From Campylobacteraceae bacterium (GTDB taxonomy: Bacteria > Campylobacterota > Campylobacteria > Campylobacterales > Sulfurovaceae), in the NCBI GenBank assembly GCA_027056615.1, contig JALUKJ010000286.1:1-23734 (forward strand): a stretch of DNA of 23,734 nucleotides, written 5' to 3'. Numbering within the stretch: the stretch's first letter is position 1; every line of letters starts with the position of its first letter. The notes under the pieces were generated by a model. The model ran no database searches. It saw only the letters and a program-made list of their open reading frames with translations, and was not told where the DNA came from. Position numbers and translations under genes: made by a program. This document shows, in pieces, positions 7,859 through 14,946 of this stretch.

Positions 7859-9112
7859 ATGGAAGAGAATAAAATGCGAATACCTGAGGGGTGGGGAAAG
7901 ATTGAACTTGGTAAATTAATTATTGAAAGACCCAAATCTAAATTAAAAGTATCAGATGCTACTGGTTTTGGAAATTATCCTTTTTTTACAAGTGGAGAAG
8001 CAATTCTTTTACATCATAAAAAACAACTTGATGGAGAAAATATCTTCCTTGCGACTGGTGGGGTAGCAAATGTAAAATATTATGATGGTGAGGTTTCTTA
8101 TTCTACAGATACTTATGCCGTCACTTCTGATACGGCAAATTTACAGTATTTATATTATTTTATACTTGATAAACTTTATTATATAGATAGTAACTATTTT
8201 CTTGGAAGTGGATTAAAACATTTACAAAAAAAGGATTTTAAATCTCATTTATTAGTAATTCCCAAATCCCTAACCGAACAAAAAAAGATAGCCGAAATAC
8301 TAAGCACTGTAGATAAAGCCATAGAGCAAACCGAGCAGTTAATAGCCAAATACCAACGCATAAAAACGGGTTTAATGCAAGACCTGCTTACTAAAGGCAT
8401 TGATGAAAATGGTAATATTCGTTCTGAAGAGACTCATGAGTTTAAAGATAGTCCATTGGGTAGGATTCCTTTGGAGTGGGAGGTTGTTGAGTTAGGTAAA
8501 GGAATTAAGAAAATTGATGCTGGAAAGAGTTTACAATGTCCCAATAAACCTGCTGGTCATAATCAATGGGGAATAATAAAAGTCAGTGCCATTAACAATA
8601 AAGGATTTAAAGAAGTAGAAAATAAAGTTCTTATGAATGAAATATTAGTCAATAAAGAGTATAGGATTAATCACAATGACTTTTTGATTTCGAGAGCGAA
8701 TACACAAAACTTAGTAGGAGATGTTTGCATTGTAAATAGACCATCAAAAAATCTTCTCCTTTCGGATAAATCATTGAGATTAAAGTTAAAATCAAAAATA
8801 TTTAATAAAGAGTTTATTTTTTATTCATTATTGAAACCTTCTTCAAGAATACAGATAGAAACAAATGCTACAGGAAGCAGTGCCTCAATGAAAAATATTA
8901 GTCAAGAATCTATTTTTAAATTATTGATAGCAATACCATATGATATCTTTGAACAAGAAACTATTGTTCATAAGATAGAAAGTAATATAAAAGTTGTTAA
9001 TTCATTAAATATAGAATTCAAAAAACTTCAACGCATAAAAACAGCCTTAATGCAAGACCTACTATCAGGTCAAAAGCGAGTAACTCATCTACTAAAAGAG
9101 GAAGCCCTATGA
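7859..9112 (+). CDS. hsdS: Type I restriction-modification specificity subunit HsdS
   Basis: A 417-residue DNA-recognition subunit with the two-half layout. Target recognition domain 1 begins at IPEGWGKIELG (about 8-18) and ends near residue 135. The central conserved helix runs LTEQKKIAEILSTVDKAIEQ to RIKTGLMQDLL. Domain 2 begins at GRIPLEWEVVELG (about 200) and ends before the second helix, FEQETIVHKIESNI to RIKTALMQDLL. The repeated helix ends are also nearly identical in DNA (see repeats). The two recognition domains differ, so the target should be bipartite. Start ATG 7859 lies three bases after the hsdM stop but lacks a ribosome site; ATG 7874 has GGAAGAG ahead of it and may be the actual start. 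It overlaps hsdR by four bases. Confidence 0.95.
   Translation: MEENKMRIPEGWGKIELGKLIIERPKSKLKVSDATGFGNYPFFTSGEAILLHHKKQLDGENIFLATGGVANVKYYDGEVSYSTDTYAVTSDTANLQYLYYFILDKLYYIDSNYFLGSGLKHLQKKDFKSHLLVIPKSLTEQKKIAEILSTVDKAIEQTEQLIAKYQRIKTGLMQDLLTKGIDENGNIRSEETHEFKDSPLGRIPLEWEVVELGKGIKKIDAGKSLQCPNKPAGHNQWGIIKVSAINNKGFKEVENKVLMNEILVNKEYRINHNDFLISRANTQNLVGDVCIVNRPSKNLLLSDKSLRLKLKSKIFNKEFIFYSLLKPSSRIQIETNATGSSASMKNISQESIFKLLIAIPYDIFEQETIVHKIESNIKVVNSLNIEFKKLQRIKTALMQDLLSGQKRVTHLLKEEAL
8354..8388 (+). repeat. 35-bp direct repeat in hsdS, central copy
   Basis: Begins CAACGCATAAAAAC and contains TTAATGCAAGACCT. It matches the copy at 9029-9063 at 31 of 35 positions. It encodes the QRIKTGLMQDLL helix end between the two recognition domains. 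Confidence 0.85.
9029..9063 (+). repeat. 35-bp direct repeat in hsdS, distal copy
   Basis: Partner of 8354-8388, encoding QRIKTALMQDLL at the end of the second half. The pair encloses recognition domain 2, the usual arrangement for exchange of that domain by recombination. Confidence 0.85.
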
Positions 9113-12100
9113 TTTTAAACAACGACAACAGATACAGAGGAAACTTAGGTAAGAGTTTAAAATTAGATGAATACTCAAAAGTAGAAAAGCCTTTACTAGA
9201 ACAGCTTATTGGTTTAGGTTGGAATAAAGATGAAAATGAAGTGATAGAACTTCAAATGCAACAAACCCCAAACCAAAGCTTTCGCTCCTCTTTTTCAGAA
9301 GTTGTACTCTTACCCAAACTAAAAGCTTCACTCAAAAAAATAAACCCTTTTTTAACCAATGCTCAAATAGATGAGGTAGCTCGTAAAATGACCACATTTA
9401 GTAAAAATAGCTTGTTAGAAAACAATCAACAAGTCTTAAATCTACTTTTAGAGAACAGCACCGTTTCAAAAAATGAAGAGACAGGAGAGTTAAGCCCTAC
9501 GGTTCGTTTTATTGACTTTGAAAATGTTGAAAATAATATTTTTACAGCCATATCACAGTTTAAAGTTAAAATAGTTGGAACAGACCACCACATCATTCCT
9601 GATGTTGTACTCTTTATCAATGGCTTACCTGTTGTGGTCATAGAAGCCAAATCACCCAAAGTAAAAGAGCCTATTCCTGAAGCCATTGACCAACTATTGC
9701 GTTATTCGGAGCAAAGAGGAAACAGAGCAGAGGGAAGCAAAGAGCTATTTTATTATAATCAGTTTGTTATCACCACTTGCCGAACAGAGGCAAAATTTGG
9801 AACAATCTCGACCCATACCCCCAAATATTTTTATCGTTGGACAGACCCTTACCCCAAAACTCTAAACGACTTAGAACACGGTTCATCTTCGCCAAATGAC
9901 CAACAACGATTGGTTGCAGGTATGTTAGATAGAAGAAATCTACTTGATATTATTCGTGTTTTTACCATTTTTACCATTGATGATAAAGGCAAAAAAATAA
10001 AGATAGTCGGCAGATACCAACAGTTTAGAGCCGTAAAGTTGGCTACTAAAAGAATGATTGAAGGCAAAAATCCTTTGGAGCGTGGTGGTATTATTTGGCA
10101 TACACAAGGCTCGGGAAAATCACTTACTATGATGTTTATGGTTAGAGAGATGAAGCTTAAACCATCGTTGATGTCTTGGAAAATTATTTTTATTACTGAC
10201 CGAACTCAACTAGAAGAGCAACTAGCCCAAACAGCTCAAAGCGTTGGTTTTAGTATAAAACCTGCAAACTTTATTAACCCAAAACCTACACCAAATGGAA
10301 AAAGTTTAAAGGAGTTATTGGCAAATGATAATTCCGATTTGGTAATGGCAATGATACATAAGTTTCAAGAAAACGGAGACTTAACAGGCTTAGAGCTTTT
10401 TCCTGAACTAAATAGAAGCCCAAATGTGCTGATAATGACCGATGAAGCACACCGTTCTCAATACTCAATCTTGGCTGCCAATTTAAACAGAGCAATGCCA
10501 AATGCTACCTCTATAGGATTTACAGGAACACCAACAGACAAAACAGAAAAGAAGTACAAAGACTACATTGACAAATACACAATGCGTCAAGCTATTGATG
10601 ATGGGGTAACTTTGGAGATAGTTTATGAGGGATTTACACACAATGCAGAGATTCCTGACAAAGAGGGCATGGATAAAAAATTTGCAGATGTCTTTAGTGA
10701 TTATCAATTAACCGAGCGATTACAGATTTTAGGTTTTGGCTCTCGTGATGCCTATTTGGACAATATCAATACCATAAAATCAAAAGCTAAAAGTATGGTT
10801 TCACATTATGTAGAGAATATCTTTTCAAATAAATTCAAAGCTCAAATAGTTGCTAACTCTCGTGAAGCGTCCGTTCGTTACAGAGTAGCAATAGATGAAG
10901 CATTACAAGAAAAAATTAAAGAGTTGGAAAAAGATAATCCACTACAAATTGATATTGAAACACTTAGAAAATTAGAGAGTGCTGTGGTTATCTCAGGTAA
11001 TCATAATGATGCACCACATATAAAAGCCTTTACCAATAGAGCGTATCACAAAAAAAGTATTAAGCGATTTAAACTTCCTTTTGGAAAAGTGGATGAAGAG
11101 GATAGCTCTATTAATGGAAATGTGGGGATTATTATTGTAAACAATATGCTACTTACTGGTTTTGATGCTCCTATAGAGCAGGTGATGTATCTGGACAGAG
11201 TCATTGTGGCTCACAATCTTCTACAAGCAATTGCTAGAGTAAACCGTATTGGACCAGAGGGGAAAAATAGAGGTTTTGTAGTAGATTATGTTGGTGTTGG
11301 TCATCATCTTAAAAAAGCATTAGACACTTATTCCGAAAAAGAACTACAAGAGACTTTAGACTGCTTGTCAAATGACGAGGAAGAGTTAAACGATTTGATA
11401 AAAGCCCATAAAGAGATATGGGATTATCTAAAGAAACAGAACTTAGATGATTTGACAGATATTGACGCTTTTTTTGATGTGTTTTATGATGAAGATATTC
11501 GTTTTGAATACATTAAACTCTACAAAACATTAACCACCTGTTTTAACAATGTATTGCCAAGAAAAGAGGCGTTGGATTTCTTTCAAGATTGGAAATCTTT
11601 CACTGAGATTAATGTTCTTGCCAACAAGCACTTAAGAGATGACCGTTTTAGTATGAAAGGTATTCCTCCAAAACTAAGAGGAATTGCAGACGAGTTTTTA
11701 ACCTCCAAAGGAATTGAACAGACTATTGCACCCATTTCGATTATTGCTGATGATTTTCAAAAAGGTGTCAATAGTAAAAAGCGTACCAAAACCAAAGCAG
11801 CAGAGGTAGAACACGCTATTCGACACTATATTGATATAAATTTAGATGAAGACCCTGAACTGTTTGCCTCTTTCGCCCAAGCACTTCAAGAGATACTTGA
11901 AAACTTCAAAGGAAACTGGAAAGCAATTTACAAAGAGCTTGAAAAGTTAAGAGAGAAGATAAAAAATAGAGAAAAAGAGGAGACTTATGGATTAGATAGA
12001 AAGAAGCAGATGCCATTTTTTAGAATATTTAAAGCTGAACTCTTTGATAACAGAGATTTAACCGAAGATGAAATAGCACTAAATGTTAATTTGACACAGC

Positions 12101-12312
12101 ATATTTTTAATCTTGTCTCTAATGAACTAAAACTAACTGGATTTTGGGACAGTCAACCTGCACAAGCAAAATTAAAAGCTGAAATTCAAAAATTATTGTT
12201 GTCTAAAGAGTTTAGCAAAATTCCTAATATAATCAAAAAAAGGAAAGAGTTAATTTCAAGAATTATGGAAATCTCTAAGACCAATCATTTTAGAATAATT
12301 GAAGATATTTAA
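9109..12312 (+). CDS. hsdR: Type I restriction-modification endonuclease/translocase subunit HsdR
   Basis: A 1067-residue restriction subunit that translocates and cuts unmethylated DNA. The N-terminal PD-(D/E)XK nuclease has PDVVLFINGLPVVVIEAKSP with D165, E179 and K181. The SF2 helicase motor shows Walker A TQGSGKSLT (332-340), DEAHRSQ (445-451), GFTGTP, LLTGFDAP and the motif VI block LQAIARVNRI. The C-terminal part is helical and probably binds HsdM. The length is normal and all motor and nuclease motifs are intact, so the enzyme is probably active. ATG 9109 overlaps the hsdS stop (ATGA), and its own stop overlaps the YgjP-like start (TAATG), which suggests translational coupling of the whole operon. 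Confidence 0.96.
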   Translation: MILNNDNRYRGNLGKSLKLDEYSKVEKPLLEQLIGLGWNKDENEVIELQMQQTPNQSFRSSFSEVVLLPKLKASLKKINPFLTNAQIDEVARKMTTFSKNSLLENNQQVLNLLLENSTVSKNEETGELSPTVRFIDFENVENNIFTAISQFKVKIVGTDHHIIPDVVLFINGLPVVVIEAKSPKVKEPIPEAIDQLLRYSEQRGNRAEGSKELFYYNQFVITTCRTEAKFGTISTHTPKYFYRWTDPYPKTLNDLEHGSSSPNDQQRLVAGMLDRRNLLDIIRVFTIFTIDDKGKKIKIVGRYQQFRAVKLATKRMIEGKNPLERGGIIWHTQGSGKSLTMMFMVREMKLKPSLMSWKIIFITDRTQLEEQLAQTAQSVGFSIKPANFINPKPTPNGKSLKELLANDNSDLVMAMIHKFQENGDLTGLELFPELNRSPNVLIMTDEAHRSQYSILAANLNRAMPNATSIGFTGTPTDKTEKKYKDYIDKYTMRQAIDDGVTLEIVYEGFTHNAEIPDKEGMDKKFADVFSDYQLTERLQILGFGSRDAYLDNINTIKSKAKSMVSHYVENIFSNKFKAQIVANSREASVRYRVAIDEALQEKIKELEKDNPLQIDIETLRKLESAVVISGNHNDAPHIKAFTNRAYHKKSIKRFKLPFGKVDEEDSSINGNVGIIIVNNMLLTGFDAPIEQVMYLDRVIVAHNLLQAIARVNRIGPEGKNRGFVVDYVGVGHHLKKALDTYSEKELQETLDCLSNDEEELNDLIKAHKEIWDYLKKQNLDDLTDIDAFFDVFYDEDIRFEYIKLYKTLTTCFNNVLPRKEALDFFQDWKSFTEINVLANKHLRDDRFSMKGIPPKLRGIADEFLTSKGIEQTIAPISIIADDFQKGVNSKKRTKTKAAEVEHAIRHYIDINLDEDPELFASFAQALQEILENFKGNWKAIYKELEKLREKIKNREKEETYGLDRKKQMPFFRIFKAELFDNRDLTEDEIALNVNLTQHIFNLVSNELKLTGFWDSQPAQAKLKAEIQKLLLSKEFSKIPNIIKKRKELISRIMEISKTNHFRIIEDI

Positions 12313-12986
12313 TGACAGTAGATTATAAAATACAATATAGCAATCGTAAAACACTGAATATCTCCGTAGAGAGAGATAGGTCTGTAGTTGTTCGTGCTCC
12401 TAAAAATTTATCATTAGATAAGATTGAAGAGATTGTTCAATCTAAAGGTAACTGGATTAACGAGAAGATAAATCACATACAAAAATATCCTATTGATTTA
12501 AAAGCTAAAGAGTTTGTATCGGGGGAGTCTTTGCTTTACTTGGGGCGACATTATCAGCTTTTAATTGTTGATAAAGATTTTAATGGAGTACGATTTAATC
12601 AGAATTTTTCTATTTCAAAATCAAATCAAGAAAATGCAAATGAACTATTTAAAGAGTGGTATTTAAAAAAAGCATTAGAAAAGATTAAACCCTTAGCAAA
12701 AAAATATTCAGCCAATTTAGGAGTGAACTACAATAAATGTAAAACATCTGAAATGAAATACAGATGGGCTTCTTGTACTCCAAAAAACAATATTTTATTT
12801 AATTGGAGAATAATAAAAGCCCCTGTATATGTATTAGAATATTTAGTAGCCCATGAACTAACGCATTTGATAGAGCCAAATCACACACCTGAATTTTGGA
12901 ATATTGTATCTATTCAAGTAGCAAATTATGAAAAGGCGAAAAAATGGTTAAAGGAGAAAGGGTATCTTTTGGAGATTGATTTTTAA
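12312..12986 (+). CDS. ygjP: YgjP-like zinc metallopeptidase
   Basis: A 224-residue cytoplasmic protein of the YgjP/DUF45 family (often named M48-like or SprT-like metallopeptidase). The zinc site is HELTHLIEPNHTPEFW, with H181, E182 and H185 and the downstream NH at 190-191. The preceding conserved block RWASCTPKNNILFNWRII (151-168) and the N-terminal IQYSNRKTLNISV strand pair are also typical. Substrate is not known. The start overlaps the hsdR stop by one base, so it is translated with the restriction genes. YgjP-like genes are, to my knowledge, found repeatedly next to hsdR, which points to a role in handling the restriction enzyme or its DNA complexes; that role is inference. Confidence 0.88.
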   Translation: MTVDYKIQYSNRKTLNISVERDRSVVVRAPKNLSLDKIEEIVQSKGNWINEKINHIQKYPIDLKAKEFVSGESLLYLGRHYQLLIVDKDFNGVRFNQNFSISKSNQENANELFKEWYLKKALEKIKPLAKKYSANLGVNYNKCKTSEMKYRWASCTPKNNILFNWRIIKAPVYVLEYLVAHELTHLIEPNHTPEFWNIVSIQVANYEKAKKWLKEKGYLLEIDF

Positions 12987-13015
12987 AAAGGTTATTAAGC
13001 GTTGAGCTTTTAATA

Positions 13016-13024
13016 TGTTATAAT
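13016..13024 (+). promoter_or_regulatory. Extended -10 promoter of the second ATPase/nuclease gene
   Basis: TGTTATAAT is the counterpart of 3274-3282, followed by the same ACACAAAAA and placed the same 24 bases before its ATG. No well-spaced -35 was found, as expected for an extended -10. It implies that copy 2 can be expressed without the operon promoter. Confidence 0.65.
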
Positions 13025-13047
13025 ACACAAAAAAACAGAGTAAAAAA

Positions 13048-14715
13048 ATGAAAAGACTACCCATAGGCATAAGTAATTTTAGAAGAGTAATCATAAATAA
13101 CAACTATTTTGTTGACAAGTCATTAATAATCCAAGAGCTTATAAACTCAAATGCACAGATAACACTCTTGCCAAGACCAAGACGGTTTGGTAAGACACTC
13201 AATCTCTCTATGCTTCGTTATTTTTTTGATAATAGAGAAAAGAGTGAAAAGCTTTTTAGAGAGTTAAAAATTTATAGAACAGATGAATTTAAAAAACATC
13301 TAAATAGATACCCTGTTATCTTTTTGAGTTTTAAAGATATTAAACAGAGTAATTTTGAGAGTAGCTATAGCAAATTGTATTCATTAATTCAAGAGGAGTT
13401 TATGAGACATTTTGAAGAGATAAATATAGATAGTCTAAATTTTTTAGATAGATTAAACTATATGAATATTTTAGAGGGAAAAGCTACACAACAAAATATA
13501 GAAAATAGTCTATCTTTACTTTCTAAAACTCTATTTAAACAATATAACCAACAAGTAGTCATCTTAATAGATGAATATGATACTCCAATCCATGCCTCAT
13601 ATCTACATGGATACTATAATGAATTTATAGAGTTTATTAGAAACCTACTTAGTGGTTCTTTTAAAGATAATGACTTCTTATATAGAGGGGTTATTACAGG
13701 GATTTTAAGAGTAAGTAGAGAGTCTATTTTTAGTGGGCTTAATAATATTGCTACCCACTCGATTGTTGATTATGAGTATAGTAATAAGTTTGGATTTACT
13801 GTTGATGAGACTAAACAGATATTAAATGATTTTGATTTGTCTGATAAATATGATGATGTAAGTGACTCATATAATGGCTATAAGATAGGAGAAGAGACAA
13901 TCTTTAACCCTTGGTCAATTATAAACTTTGTTGCCGATAAAAAACATAGACTCTTACCCTATTGGGCAAACACATCATCTAATGAGCTACTAAAACACCT
14001 AATAACCATCTCATCTTTAAACTTTAAAAAGAGTCTTGAGCAGTGGCTAAATGGAGAGAGCATTAGAACAGAGATAGATAGCAATATAGTCTTTAATGAG
14101 ATAGAAAAAAATGATAAAAATATCTACTCTTTGCTCTTTTTTAGTGGTTATTTAAAATGTGTTAATAAAGAGTTAATAGAGAAGAGATACTATTGTAATT
14201 TAGCTATTCCAAATAAAGAGGTTAAATATATCTTTAAAAATATTATCTCTAGTTGGTTAAATGAGAGTTTTAGAGATGATAGATTAAAAGTTTTACTAAA
14301 TGCTCTTATTAACGGAGAGATTAAACTTTTTGAGAGACTATTTAGTGAGTTTGTTTTAGAGACACTTTCGTTTTATGATGTTAACCGAAAAAATGAAGAG
14401 GCTGTTTACCACGCCTTTTTACTTGGAATTTTAATAAGTCTCAATGAGTATGAAGTCATTTCTAATAGAGAGTCAGGACTTGGTAGGGTTGATATTATAT
14501 TGCTTCATAAAGAAGATAAGAGTAGATTAGCAATTATAATGGAGCTAAAGAGTATAGATGAGTTTGAGGAAGAGACAAAAGAGAAGGCACTCAACAACGC
14601 TTTAAAACAGATAGAAGATAAAAAATATGAAGTTGAGGTTAAAAAGAGGGGTTATAGCAATATCTTAAAAATGGGTGTTGTATTTGATGGTAAGAGGGTT
14701 TGGGTGAAGAGGTAA
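13048..14715 (+). CDS. AAA-ATPase-like / PD-(D/E)XK nuclease protein, copy 2
   Basis: A 555-residue paralogue of the protein encoded at 3306, with the same Walker [10 protein letters not shown] (42-50), Walker B VVILIDEYD, and nuclease residues in GRVDIIL and AIIMELK. By eye, residues about 166-435 differ at only some 20 positions and the first 100 are also close. In contrast the segment about 101-168 is only around half identical and two residues shorter than in copy 1. This segment lies between the two ATPase motifs and could set partner or target choice. It has its own promoter, 61 bases after the YgjP-like gene, and is followed by a palindromic element and not by another gene. Function unknown. 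Confidence 0.88.
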   Translation: MKRLPIGISNFRRVIINNNYFVDKSLIIQELINSNAQITLLPRPRRFGKTLNLSMLRYFFDNREKSEKLFRELKIYRTDEFKKHLNRYPVIFLSFKDIKQSNFESSYSKLYSLIQEEFMRHFEEINIDSLNFLDRLNYMNILEGKATQQNIENSLSLLSKTLFKQYNQQVVILIDEYDTPIHASYLHGYYNEFIEFIRNLLSGSFKDNDFLYRGVITGILRVSRESIFSGLNNIATHSIVDYEYSNKFGFTVDETKQILNDFDLSDKYDDVSDSYNGYKIGEETIFNPWSIINFVADKKHRLLPYWANTSSNELLKHLITISSLNFKKSLEQWLNGESIRTEIDSNIVFNEIEKNDKNIYSLLFFSGYLKCVNKELIEKRYYCNLAIPNKEVKYIFKNIISSWLNESFRDDRLKVLLNALINGEIKLFERLFSEFVLETLSFYDVNRKNEEAVYHAFLLGILISLNEYEVISNRESGLGRVDIILLHKEDKSRLAIIMELKSIDEFEEETKEKALNNALKQIEDKKYEVEVKKRGYSNILKMGVVFDGKRVWVKR

Positions 14716-14739
14716 GCATAAAATAGTTTAGGTGTAAAC

Positions 14740-14877
14740 ACCAATGCCAATGAATTAAGGAATAAATATTCAAAAACTGTAGGTTCGATTTCATCGAACG
14801 GATTGTTTTATGGGCTTCAATTTTTTGTTCGATAAAATCGAACCTACAGAATTTGGGCTTAATTCAATGGCATTGGT
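14740..14877. repeat. Nested palindromic element, REPIN/MITE-like
   Basis: Outer inverted arms of 20 bases (14740-14759 and 14858-14877) match with one mismatch. Inner arms of 23 bases (14777-14799 and 14827-14849) also match with one mismatch. Each inner arm is itself a hairpin: GTTCGAT, loop, ATCGAAC, headed by GTAG at 14779-14782 and mirrored by CTAC at 14844-14847. A GTAG head plus hairpin in inverted pairs is the layout of REP doublets mobilised by RAYT transposases. It fills most of the 231 bases between the second ATPase gene and the histidine kinase and may also end both convergent transcripts. Confidence 0.75.
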
Positions 14878-14946
14878 CTTAAAAGTTCGGGGTTTTCTTG
14901 AAGATTTTTTGATAAAAAAGTTATATCTCATAAAGATGAGAAAGAA

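Larger units (their letters stand above)
3274..14715 (+). other. Restriction-modification island bracketed by direct-repeat ATPase/nuclease genes
   Basis: Two same-orientation copies of the ATPase/nuclease gene with their promoters (starts 9,742 bases apart) enclose hsdM, hsdS, hsdR and the YgjP-like gene. Several stretches of about 50 bases are identical between the copies, for instance near 3406-3455 and 13148-13197. Homologous recombination between them would remove the restriction-modification genes and leave one intact copy. No integrase, transposase, tRNA or terminal repeat was seen, so classical mobile-element status is not supported. Confidence 0.5.

Noticed and set aside
7855..7875. 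Frameshift or truncation at the hsdM/hsdS junction
   Set aside because: hsdM ends with a normal C-terminal helix and hsdS starts with a normal recognition-domain opening; both frames are intact.
14740..14877. CRISPR array or phage attachment site
   Set aside because: Repeats are inverted and nested, not regularly spaced direct repeats, and there is no cas or integrase gene.
14927..14940. Short hairpin CTCAT/ATGAG downstream of the histidine kinase as its terminator
   Set aside because: The stem has only five pairs, and the T-run on the minus strand starts several bases later; too weak to call.
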